Assembly: GCA_007116995.1 (NCBI GenBank)
Contig: SKHL01000302.1
Location: 1-8,693, forward strand
Length of the DNA stretch: 8,693 nt
Direction: 5' to 3'
DNA from: Limnochordia bacterium
GTDB taxonomy: Bacteria > Bacillota > Limnochordia > Darwinibacteriales > DTU012
Numbering within the stretch: the stretch's first letter is position 1; every line of letters starts with the position of its first letter. The translations under genes and the position numbers were made by a program. Below the pieces are notes generated by a model. The model did not search any database. It had not been told where the DNA came from and worked only from the letters and a program-made list of their open reading frames with translations. Positions 1-6,112 of this stretch are shown one piece after another.

Positions 1-120
1 CAGCTGGATCAAATTGATGCGTCGATTTTAGGCGTGGTGCTTAATCTCTATGATGCAGCAAAGTATGGGCGCTACGGATATAACGATATCGACTATCGTG
101 AAGATCCTGACGAAGAGTAA
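1..120 (+). CDS. C-terminal tail of a probable CpsD/CapB-type bacterial tyrosine kinase (partial)
   Basis: Frame 1 is open from the first base to a TAA at 118-120 and gives 39 residues; the start lies outside the window. The tail reads LGVVLN followed by a tyrosine-rich acidic end with five tyrosines (AKYGRYGYNDIDY, then an Asp/Glu-rich end). In BY-kinases of the CpsD/CapB/EpsB type, the P-loop kinase domain ends with a strand of the form (I/V)LGVVLN, followed by a short tyrosine cluster that is autophosphorylated and controls polysaccharide polymerisation and export. The match to that pattern is seen directly; the family call is inference because the Walker motifs are not in view. A ParA/Mrp-like P-loop ATPase is the alternative, but the tyrosine cluster favours the kinase. 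The gene converges on the ECF operon and ends at the shared hairpin terminator. Confidence 0.7.
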   Translation, partial: QLDQIDASILGVVLNLYDAAKYGRYGYNDIDYREDPDEE

Positions 121-135
121 AACTGATGTAACAAC

Positions 136-175
136 AAAACAATGACCTGACGATTTTCTGTCAGGTCATTGTTTT
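136..175. terminator. Bidirectional intrinsic terminator between convergent genes
   Basis: The two arms, 136-151 and 160-175, are perfect 16-bp inverted repeats around an 8-nt loop (152-159). The stem has a GC-richer core (GACCTGAC) flanked by an A-run on the left arm and a T-run on the right, so either strand gives a hairpin followed by U-rich RNA. It starts 15 nt after the stop of the kinase gene and lies 9 nt beyond the stop of the last minus-strand gene. It therefore probably ends transcription from both sides. Confidence 0.92.
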
Positions 176-184
176 ATATGCAGG

Positions 185-418
185 TTATTTTTGATTGGGT
201 AACCAGCTGCGTATATTCGTTAGTCTCCGATAATTCTGGGTAAGTCTTTGGACGGTTTTTTCGTCAAGACCACTATGTCTTAGTTGCTTCTGAAAAATAC
301 TAATACCCTTGCGACGGTGATATAACATCATGGGTAGTTTATAACTACAACTAGTCACAAATTTAGCGATACCCACGACTAAATGTCTGATGGAGGATAG
401 CATATACCGAACCTCCAT
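185..418 (-). CDS. Small basic protein of unknown function, shortened paralogue of the upstream 86-aa protein
   Basis: This 77-aa protein is the last gene of the minus-strand ECF operon. Its ATG (418-416) immediately follows the TAG of the upstream gene, and no clear Shine-Dalgarno sequence precedes it, so translation probably depends on termination-reinitiation coupling. It resembles the 86-aa neighbour over most of its length. Both contain S-x-KLP-x-M followed by IF-x-K-(E/Q)-L-x-x-(A/S)-G-(I/L), and then T-x-(D/N)-Y near the C-terminus. Relative to the neighbour, about 12 residues are missing between the KLP motif and the IF-x-K motif, and the protein is much more basic (HRRK near residues 34-37, several Arg later). 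The N-terminal half has a mildly hydrophobic stretch (about residues 6-32) but no convincing membrane segment. The function is unknown. Its position next to a sigma and anti-sigma pair suggests a regulatory or envelope role (inference). Confidence 0.7.
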   Translation of the reverse strand: MEVRYMLSSIRHLVVGIAKFVTSCSYKLPMMLYHRRKGISIFQKQLRHSGLDEKTVQRLTQNYRRLTNIRSWLPNQK

Positions 419-679
419 CTAGTTGTTTTTCATCATATCTGTCGGTGCAAGAGATTTTAATGTGTTCATATAATCCTTAGTCATCTGCAGAGCATCGTCT
501 TGCTTAATGCCTGCATTGATAAGCTCTTTATAGAATATGCCTACCGCTTTGCCCATACTTGTTGCGGCCTCTGCTGAGAAAAGGGATACCATTATGTCTT
601 TAATCATCTTCGGGAGCTTTGTCGATACCATATCGAGCATTTCACCAATTTCTTGTACTGGAATATCGTTTTTACTCAT
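419..679 (-). CDS. Small conserved-looking protein of unknown function in the ECF sigma operon
   Basis: This 86-aa protein is the third gene of the ECF operon. Its ATG overlaps the TGA of the anti-sigma gene (ATGA at 679-676) and is preceded by AAAGGAG at proper spacing. It appears wholly alpha-helical. Residues about 10-36 form an amphipathic stretch containing KLPKM. Residues about 43-70 carry the pattern MGKAVGIFYKEL, then AGI, then ALQMTKDYM, and the tail is Met/Asn-rich. There is no signal peptide, zinc motif or obvious membrane segment. I recall similar short proteins with an FYKEL...AGI...MTKDY pattern in Bacillota, but cannot name a characterised family. The downstream 77-aa gene is a divergent paralogue. 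Possible roles are a co-regulator of the anti-sigma factor or a product of the stress response; both are inference. Confidence 0.75.
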   Translation of the reverse strand: MSKNDIPVQEIGEMLDMVSTKLPKMIKDIMVSLFSAEAATSMGKAVGIFYKELINAGIKQDDALQMTKDYMNTLKSLAPTDMMKNN

Positions 680-1008
680 TCAAACACTCTCCTTTGTAAG
701 TTAATGAAAGGGCTATTTAAAATCGGTACAGTTGCTTTTAGAGTTAAGGTAAGAAGGTATTTTGCAAAACTCTTACGGCTACTTGCTTGTTTGACTTGGT
801 GGTATATGCGATTCTTCACCTTTGGTGTTAGGTCATGCTTGATGCCTTGTAATTGCCTACATAGTTCAAGTTCGTCTTTTAGTGTTGTGCAAAAGTTAGG
901 ATCTTGCAGTATTAAGCTGTGGACGCTCATCCGTTCCTCGACTGTCATCCGATTGAGTATATAAGATCGTGCAAGAGAACTATAGTATTCGTGATTGGTA
1001 GCATTCAT
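676..1008 (-). CDS. Probable anti-sigma factor
   Basis: This 110-aa protein directly follows the ECF sigma gene: its ATG overlaps the sigma TGA (ATGA at 1008-1005), with AAGGAGGGG just upstream. Residues about 12-53 match the usual layout of an anti-sigma N-terminal domain: a helix, then MTVEERMSVHSL, then DPNF, then a helix with LKDELELCRQL. Anti-sigma factors of the RskA and related types use the same 'MtxeERxxVxxLLxxDPxf' pattern. No HxxxCxxC zinc-binding motif is present, so it is not a canonical ZAS protein; C40 and C50 are the only cysteines. The C-terminal part has a moderately hydrophobic stretch (about 84-102) broken by Lys and Pro. It is too weak to call a firm transmembrane helix, but it could be membrane-associated. 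The anti-sigma role is inferred from position and the N-terminal pattern. Confidence 0.72.
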   Translation of the reverse strand: MNATNHEYYSSLARSYILNRMTVEERMSVHSLILQDPNFCTTLKDELELCRQLQGIKHDLTPKVKNRIYHQVKQASSRKSFAKYLLTLTLKATVPILNSPFINLQRRVFE

Positions 1009-1481
1009 GAAAGCCCCTCCTTATCGGATAACAAAGTCCTCAGTTTACTTCGCCCGTAATATGCTTTACTCTTTACGGTTCCTTCCGGAATTCCTAGTAT
1101 AGATCCTAACTCCTGGCAGGTCATACCTTCCACATAGAGGCCATAGATAATGGTGCGCACATCTTGATCAAACTTACCGAGTGTGTGTCTCAAACTAAGA
1201 GATTCGTCAATGGATGTTACGAAGGCTTCGTCACTGACACTCTCATCCAAGCTAGATTGAGTGAGCTGTTTTTTGCGAAGCCAATCTACCATTTTATGGT
1301 GAGCTATGGTTAATATCCATGTTTTTAGGGATGTAACGGCGTCCACTTGATCAATCTGTTTGTAGACGGCCATAAAAGTATCCTGCATGATATCTTCGGC
1401 TACGTATTGATCACCTAATTTGAATCTCAGATAGGAGTAGACACATTCTGCAAACTCGTCATAGATGCTGTCAAAATCCAT
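1005..1481 (-). CDS. ECF-family RNA polymerase sigma factor
   Basis: This is a 158-aa group 4 sigma factor using the ATG at 1481. It redirects RNA polymerase to a small regulon and is normally held by the anti-sigma factor encoded next. Region 2 covers about residues 5-71. AEDIMQDTFMAVYK (28-41) matches the region 2.2 core, and LKTWILTIAHHKMVDWLRKK (52-71) matches 2.3/2.4. Region 4 covers about 97-152, with a helix-turn-helix in GMTCQELGSILGIPEGTVKSK (about 119-139) and a closing RSKLRTLL. The length fits the family. A GTG at 1499 in the same frame would add six residues, but it has no ribosome site and would almost coincide with the predicted transcription start. The ATG has GAAAGGG 9 nt upstream. 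The gene heads a four-gene coupled operon that diverges from the exporter operon. It is reminiscent of Bacillus SigY-type factors, but subgroup assignment is not possible by eye. Confidence 0.93.
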   Translation of the reverse strand: MDFDSIYDEFAECVYSYLRFKLGDQYVAEDIMQDTFMAVYKQIDQVDAVTSLKTWILTIAHHKMVDWLRKKQLTQSSLDESVSDEAFVTSIDESLSLRHTLGKFDQDVRTIIYGLYVEGMTCQELGSILGIPEGTVKSKAYYGRSKLRTLLSDKEGLS

Positions 1482-1490
1482 GGCTCTCAA

Positions 1491-1497
1491 CCCTTTC
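1491..1497 (-). promoter_or_regulatory. Ribosome binding site that decides the sigma factor start
   Basis: GAAAGGG on the minus strand lies 9 nt before the ATG at 1481. It overlaps the region just downstream of the alternative in-frame GTG at 1499 and therefore supports the ATG as the real start. Confidence 0.65.
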
Positions 1498-1506
1498 ACC
1501 TATATA

Positions 1507-1532
1507 GTCGGCAGTTTTACTCTTTGGGTTCA
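1507..1532 (-). promoter_or_regulatory. Candidate autoregulatory ECF-type promoter of the sigma operon
   Basis: On the minus strand, TGAACC (1532-1527) is followed after 16 nt by CGAC (1510-1507). This resembles ECF promoters, which have a -35 with an AAC core and a -10 of the CGTC/CGAC kind. It is preceded by A-rich DNA (GAAAAAACGAAAAAC, 1550-1536) that could act as an UP element. Transcription would start near 1500, giving a leader of about 20 nt with the ribosome site in it. The motif is read by eye; use by this particular sigma factor is inference. Confidence 0.55.
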
Positions 1533-1564
1533 GATGTTTTTCGTTTTTTCCCACAATCTTCATA

Positions 1565-1592
1565 TTCTTTAGCCAAGATTTCCTTGTATACT
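1565..1592 (+). promoter_or_regulatory. Weak candidate housekeeping promoter for the exporter operon
   Basis: TATACT (1587-1592) is a good -10 hexamer. The best -35 at 16-nt spacing is TTCTTT (1565-1570), which matches TTGACA poorly. Transcription would start near 1599, leaving a leader of about 43 nt before the ATG at 1642. The poor -35 suggests activator dependence or a different true promoter. Confidence 0.35.
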
Positions 1593-1593
1593 A

Positions 1594-1605
1594 AGAATGC
1601 ATTCT
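1594..1605. promoter_or_regulatory. 12-bp perfect palindrome, candidate operator
   Basis: AGAATGCATTCT is its own reverse complement. It begins 2 nt after the candidate -10 element, so it would cover the expected transcription start of the exporter operon. This is where a dimeric repressor would block transcription. A short palindrome can occur by chance, and no regulator gene for it is visible in the window. Confidence 0.3.
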
Positions 1606-1641
1606 ACTATTAGCAGTTACATATATGAAAGGAGATGAAAA

Positions 1642-2940
1642 ATGGCTAATCTAACAGATTCCATTATCAAACGAAAACCAGCGAAGAAAGCAAATAGCAA
1701 TCGTCATCTACGCTTAGCCGTATTTACGATCATCGCGATTGGGTTCTTGGGCTATTCTGCCTTCTATTTTATGGCTCCATCGGAAAAAGAGTATGTGCTA
1801 AACTATTTTACCTACACAGAGGTAGGTAAACGAGATTTTGCCATTGATGTCACAACAAGCGGAGTGATTGTGCCGAAAAGTCAAGGGGGGTTGCGCGCAC
1901 CTGCTGCTGGAGTCATTGCCGAATTATATGTGGCCGATGGGCAGGATGTCGAGGAAGGTACGGTTTTGTTACAAATTCACTCGCTGGACTTGGAAACACG
2001 GTATGTGGCAGCACAGCGCCGCTTAGACCAAGCACAACAGGATCTACAACGCCTGTTGTTTGATCAGGAAACCGAAATAGATAAGAATGAGCGTGATATT
2101 GAGTCTAGTCGTAAAAGCTTGGCAGACGCCACGCAAGACCTTGAATTAAAGAGATTATTATTCTCGTATGGTGGAATTGCAAGAATAGAGCTTGAACGAG
2201 CTAAGATTACGGCGAAGGACGCAGAGTCGAGCCTACAACGTCTAGTGCGTCAGGCAGAAGAGTCGGTGCGCAGACACGTTATAGCCTTACAGCGAGCGCT
2301 GGAAACGGTAGAAACCGAACAACAGGCGTTAGCAGATATTACAATTACACGGGAAGGGTTGATAGTCAAGGCACCTATCAGCGGTCGAATTGTTGAGTTA
2401 AACAACACCAAAGGTGCAGATGTTGCCAATAATGCATTATTAATGACCATTGCCGATGTCGAGAACCCGATTATTCGTGGGAACCTAAATGCAGATGTTA
2501 TTGATCTCATTGAGTTACAACACCCTGCGACCATAAAGACCGCGTTTGCGTCGTATGAGGGAATCGTCACATACATTGCTCCACGTGCTGTCGATGTTGG
2601 TGGTAATCCAGTTGTCGAAATACATTTGCAGTTTGCGAATCCGGTTACTGAGTTGCGCCCAAACAGTGCAGTAACCGTAGATATTGAGGTTGGCCGACGC
2701 GTCGACAGTCCCTATTTACCAAGGGGAGCGTATCTATCTAGTGGAGAACAATTATTTGTCTACGTACTACGAGACGGGGTAGCACTGCGGCAGGAAGTTC
2801 GTTATGGAATGATTGGTAGTACGGCAGTAGAAATCCTGAATGGTTTACTACCTGGGAATTTGGTGATTACTAGTTCGTATGATGAGTTTCGGCATTATGG
2901 CCAAGTTAAGGTAAATATGGAGGGGGGACGTAGACTATGA
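1642..2940 (+). CDS. Membrane fusion protein (HlyD/MacA-type periplasmic adaptor)
   Basis: This 432-aa protein joins an inner-membrane transporter to a TolC-type duct. The N-terminus is cytoplasmic and basic (KRKPAKK at 10-16), followed by one transmembrane anchor at about 25-44; there is no lipobox. The first half of the lipoyl domain lies at about 80-112 (APAAGVIAELYVADGQDVEEG). A helical hairpin follows at about 116-235, rich in Gln, Glu and Arg. The second lipoyl half is at about 239-275 (VKAPISGRIVEL), and beta-barrel and membrane-proximal domains fill the rest. The hairpin tip, KRLLFSYGGIARIELERAK (170-188), aligns with the TolC-contacting tip of AcrA/MacA, but only part of the Arg-Leu-Ser motif is kept: Leu is present, Ser is replaced by Ala. 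AAAGGAG (1628-1634) sets the start. It is the first gene of the exporter operon and overlaps the ATPase gene by ATGA. Confidence 0.93.
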   Translation: MANLTDSIIKRKPAKKANSNRHLRLAVFTIIAIGFLGYSAFYFMAPSEKEYVLNYFTYTEVGKRDFAIDVTTSGVIVPKSQGGLRAPAAGVIAELYVADGQDVEEGTVLLQIHSLDLETRYVAAQRRLDQAQQDLQRLLFDQETEIDKNERDIESSRKSLADATQDLELKRLLFSYGGIARIELERAKITAKDAESSLQRLVRQAEESVRRHVIALQRALETVETEQQALADITITREGLIVKAPISGRIVELNNTKGADVANNALLMTIADVENPIIRGNLNADVIDLIELQHPATIKTAFASYEGIVTYIAPRAVDVGGNPVVEIHLQFANPVTELRPNSAVTVDIEVGRRVDSPYLPRGAYLSSGEQLFVYVLRDGVALRQEVRYGMIGSTAVEILNGLLPGNLVITSSYDEFRHYGQVKVNMEGGRRL

Positions 2941-3665
2941 TAGAATTGCGAAATGTATCTAAGATCTACAACATGGGTCAACACGATGTACGGGCTCTCG
3001 ATGAGGTCAGCATCAAGATTGAGAAAGGACAATTTATTGCAATTATGGGGTCGTCAGGGTCAGGGAAGTCTACATTGATGCATGTGTTAGGATTGCTTGA
3101 TATGCCGAGTGAGGGCGAGTATCTGTTAGAAGGTATAGATGTTAGCGAATTAGATGATACGGAATTATCCCGGATTCGCAATGAGCATTTTGGCTTTGTT
3201 TTTCAAAGCTATAACCTCTTTAATGAACTCTCAGCATTAGAAAATGTCTGTATTCCGTTAATGTATGCTAAGAAACCAGTGAAAGAACGACGAGAGATTG
3301 CCAGCAAATATCTATCAATGGTCCAGATGGATCACCGAATACACCATTATCCAACCCAATTATCTGGCGGTGAGCAACAACGTGTGGCGGTAGCCCGCTC
3401 GTTAGCTAACAATCCGAGCTTAGTATTAGCTGACGAGCCCACTGGAAACCTAAGTAGTAAACATGAAGATGAAATCATGAATCTATTCACGGACTTAAAT
3501 GATCAAGGTGTAACCATTGCGATGGTAACGCACAGTGCAAAAGTAGCTGGATATGCGAAACATATTATTGTTATCTCTGATGGGAAGGTTATCTCCGATA
3601 TGCCGATTGATAAACGCTTTAAACCTGTAGAACTAACAGGGACAGAAGGGGGAATATATAAATGA
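2937..3665 (+). CDS. ABC transporter ATP-binding protein of the MacB/LolD/FtsE type
   Basis: This 242-aa cytoplasmic ATPase drives the neighbouring permeases by ATP-powered conformational change (mechanotransmission in MacB). All motifs are intact: Walker A GSSGSGKS (38-45), Q-loop Gln90 in FVFQSYNLF, signature LSGGEQQ (142-148), Walker B LVLADE with catalytic Glu167, D-loop GNLSS (170-174), and switch His199 in MVTH. The sequence is typical of the branch that serves FtsX/MacB-fold permeases and is a stand-alone subunit rather than fused to the permease as in Gram-negative MacB. Its ATG overlaps the fusion protein stop, with GGAGGGGGG about 10 nt upstream; its own stop overlaps the next start (ATGA at 3662-3665). 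As the only ATPase gene in view, it presumably serves both permeases. Confidence 0.95.
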   Translation: MIELRNVSKIYNMGQHDVRALDEVSIKIEKGQFIAIMGSSGSGKSTLMHVLGLLDMPSEGEYLLEGIDVSELDDTELSRIRNEHFGFVFQSYNLFNELSALENVCIPLMYAKKPVKERREIASKYLSMVQMDHRIHHYPTQLSGGEQQRVAVARSLANNPSLVLADEPTGNLSSKHEDEIMNLFTDLNDQGVTIAMVTHSAKVAGYAKHIIVISDGKVISDMPIDKRFKPVELTGTEGGIYK

Positions 3666-4711
3666 AAAAGATATTTGTCATCAGTTTGTTACTACTTGTA
3701 CTCGCTAGTGTTGTTGGTTGGGCCCAAACAGTGTCCATCTCGCTCCAAGATGCGTTTGAAATCGGTCTAACGAATAATTTGGATATACGGCTGAGTTCAT
3801 TACGCGTAGCTGATGCAGAAGCGGAATTAAACCGGGTCAAAATTGTTGGTGATGTCGAGGAAATTGACAAAGCTGAGGAGAGCTTCGCTAAGGCTAGGGA
3901 GACGTTAGTAAAAGCGGAAGAGGATTTGATTCTCCAACTAGAGCGTTCGTATTATGAGCTTCTAAAATCTTCAGCTCGCTATGAAGAACAGAAACAAGCA
4001 CTAAGCGATACGCAAAATAATTATGAGATAGAACAGGCGCGGTTTGAAGCTGGTTTAATATCAGAACTAGCATTAACCCGTACCTATAACTCCCTATTAA
4101 GCGCAAAGGTAAACTTTGTTAACCAAACAGATACGCTGCACACAGCATACTATCGGTTTAATGAGTTAGTAGGTTTGAGTTTAGAAGTTGATATTGTACT
4201 AACAGATATCATGGACTTGACCCTTCGTCCTCTTGAATTAACCTTTGACCAAGCGTTAGAGATTGCGCTGTTGGATTCTGAAACAATTAAACGAGCAGTT
4301 GAAATACTCGACACGGCGAAAGAAGCTGTCCGGTTAGCAAGTAACGAGTATACACCTCGGGCAACCTTACATAAAGCAAAAGCCGATCAGCAACGAGCAG
4401 AAATTGATTTAGAGAAAGCGAAAAATCGAGTTTTCTTTGATGTACGTACGGCTTATTTACGAGTGGGCCAACAAGAGACAGCGATTGACCTCGCACAACG
4501 TGAGCTAGATTATGCTCAGCGGAATGTGCAAGTGGTTACCGCTCAACATCGCGATGGTGTCGCAAGTGATACGCAGCTACAAAACGCGACAAAGTCTGTA
4601 GAGAATGCAGAAAAGGCAGTAAAAGACGGTATCTGGGAACACATTCGAGTTCGCCGAGACTTATATAATGTAATCGGTCAACCCGAAATTGTTCGAAAGG
4701 GTGATAATTAG
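3662..4711 (+). CDS. Short TolC-family protein that appears to lack the beta-barrel segments
   Basis: This 349-aa protein has a signal peptide (1-21, ending VVGWA). Two TolC-like repeats follow. Repeat 1 runs from about 25 (SLQDAFEIGLTNN) to 171, with the helix-tip motif RFEAGLIS at 126-133. Repeat 2 runs from about 192 (LTFDQALEIAL) to the end, with tip motif HRDGVAS at 295-301. In normal TolC-type proteins, a segment of roughly 60-90 residues of membrane beta-strands sits after the first helix of each repeat. Here the first repeat goes straight from AEAELNRVK into a continuous Glu/Lys/Ala helix (about 62-103). The second has only EYTPRATLHKAKADQQRAE (228-246), where the YxP that usually precedes the barrel is followed at once by the next helix. 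The product should be almost all helical. It overlaps the ATPase gene by ATGA (SD AGAAGGGGGA) and abuts the next TolC gene. Confidence 0.85.
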   Translation: MKKIFVISLLLLVLASVVGWAQTVSISLQDAFEIGLTNNLDIRLSSLRVADAEAELNRVKIVGDVEEIDKAEESFAKARETLVKAEEDLILQLERSYYELLKSSARYEEQKQALSDTQNNYEIEQARFEAGLISELALTRTYNSLLSAKVNFVNQTDTLHTAYYRFNELVGLSLEVDIVLTDIMDLTLRPLELTFDQALEIALLDSETIKRAVEILDTAKEAVRLASNEYTPRATLHKAKADQQRAEIDLEKAKNRVFFDVRTAYLRVGQQETAIDLAQRELDYAQRNVQVVTAQHRDGVASDTQLQNATKSVENAEKAVKDGIWEHIRVRRDLYNVIGQPEIVRKGDN

Positions 4712-6112
4712 ATGAGAAAAGGAGGACCACACCTGGTTATCGCGATGAGTGTGATCTTCGTGATAACTAGTTCCTGGCTCGTTAGTGCTAGCACACAAAG
4801 TATACCAGAACAACTTGGATTAACCGCGGCGATCCGTTGGGCATTGCAACACAATCGGGATTTAGCAATCGCCTACAACGAGACAGAAATTGCGTTGGCG
4901 AAGACAGCCTATACTGCTGTCACCTGTCCTACTATTAATTTTAGTGCAACGATCCTAGATTTCGCTGGAGATATCGATGATATTAAGCTTCGTGACTCCA
5001 CTATCCAGGTCCAGCTACAAACTCGTGTAGATATTACCGAAAACGGGCGGATTGATCTAACAGTTCCCCTAACATTACGGGGAGATCTTAAGACCGCAAG
5101 TATAAACACGGATATTAGAAATATGCTGAAACCGAGTATCTCTTTTACCCAAAAAATGCTAACACCTGTTAAAGCAGAACGCCCAGCGAGTCCATCAACT
5201 CCTGTTAGTAGTCTAATCGCAGCCCAACAAAAACTAGTTCTGGATGTGGCGCATGCCTATTATACCTTAGTTAAACTGTTGGATCACGTTGAATTAAAAT
5301 CGCGCGAGTATGAAATTGCTAGAGAAAAGCTAGAAATGGTCAAGGAATTAGAGAAGCCCGAGGTGGAAATTGTGAGAGCTGATACCCAAGTGGATACGGC
5401 TTATCAAAGCCTGCTTGAAGCGCAAGAGACGCTCCGTCGAGCACAACTAGATTTTGCAGATTTGCTCGCCGTACCTGACGCTGTTATCTCTCTGGAGATT
5501 GAAGATAATGCGTTAACGGTTGAGCATGAACGAAGCGATTGGACGCAACTCGGTGTGGTAGAAAGTACAGCCGTGCAAGATGCAATCTATCGATTGGCCT
5601 TAGCACAAGCAAATTTAGCGGATTTTCTGCGGGATCACAAGTGGGATATGACACTAGCGAGTTCTTACCAACCCCGAACAGGTGCCAATGCGATTGGATA
5701 CGAGTTTCGTGCTAGCATCTCGGTGAAGCGATCTCTATTTCCTGAGGATGAGCCCTATCGTCTAGCCGAGTTAGAACTTGCAGTTGAAAAGGGAGAACTT
5801 AATGTAGAACGAGCTATTTTGCGTGCTGAGCGTGATGTGGACACTGCTTATCGGAAAATCGAGACTGCGAAGAATCGCATCAGAAATCTAGAAGAGCGGT
5901 TAGTGGATGCCTCAGATGGTTTAGAACGAGAAAAGCGGCGCTTTCAAGCGGGGTTATCCACGGCACTGAGTACGAAAGAATTAGCGCTGATGGTTCGTAG
6001 TATTGAAGTGGACCTTCAACATGCTGAGTATGATCATGTATTAGCGATGTGGGAACTATATGCCTTAACCGGCATGTTGTCTACTAAAGTAGGGATTGGG
6101 GTGGGATTATGA
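4712..6112 (+). CDS. TolC-family outer-membrane efflux-type protein
   Basis: This 466-aa protein has a signal peptide at about 1-26 (basic start, hydrophobic core, VSA before the cut). Repeat 1 begins with LTAAIRWALQHNRDLAIAY (37-55), followed by a long strand-rich segment at about 72-165 with alternating polar and hydrophobic residues, then helices from 166 (AYYTLVKL). Its helix tip lacks the usual Gly turn and reads KELEKPEVEIV (211-221). Repeat 2 has a shorter strand-rich segment (about 311-343), then helices with the standard tip RRFQAGLST (409-417). The length matches TolC-family proteins, so barrel-forming segments appear to be retained, unlike its neighbour. The ATG directly follows the upstream TAG, with AAAGGGTGAT (4696-4705) at good spacing. 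It overlaps the first permease gene by ATGA. Its likely role is the outer duct of the exporter (inference). Confidence 0.85.
   Translation: MRKGGPHLVIAMSVIFVITSSWLVSASTQSIPEQLGLTAAIRWALQHNRDLAIAYNETEIALAKTAYTAVTCPTINFSATILDFAGDIDDIKLRDSTIQVQLQTRVDITENGRIDLTVPLTLRGDLKTASINTDIRNMLKPSISFTQKMLTPVKAERPASPSTPVSSLIAAQQKLVLDVAHAYYTLVKLLDHVELKSREYEIAREKLEMVKELEKPEVEIVRADTQVDTAYQSLLEAQETLRRAQLDFADLLAVPDAVISLEIEDNALTVEHERSDWTQLGVVESTAVQDAIYRLALAQANLADFLRDHKWDMTLASSYQPRTGANAIGYEFRASISVKRSLFPEDEPYRLAELELAVEKGELNVERAILRAERDVDTAYRKIETAKNRIRNLEERLVDASDGLEREKRRFQAGLSTALSTKELALMVRSIEVDLQHAEYDHVLAMWELYALTGMLSTKVGIGVGL

Noticed and set aside
653..964. Plus-strand 103-aa open frame over the anti-sigma gene
   Set aside because: It is Cys/Leu/Ser-rich without recognisable motifs and lies opposite a gene that has a good ribosome site and coupled neighbours; it is an antisense shadow.
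1482..1499. Extension of the sigma factor to an upstream GTG at 1499
   Set aside because: There is no Shine-Dalgarno before the GTG, it would sit at about +1 of the predicted promoter, and the ATG at 1481 has GAAAGGG at good spacing.
1501..1641. Possible riboswitch or small RNA in the divergent intergenic region
   Set aside because: The leader to the exporter gene would be only about 40 nt, and no extended stem or known aptamer pattern was seen apart from the 12-bp palindrome.
2250..2576. Minus-strand 108-aa open frame inside the fusion protein gene
   Set aside because: It is opposite a well-supported lipoyl/hairpin coding region, has no ribosome site and shows no family motif.
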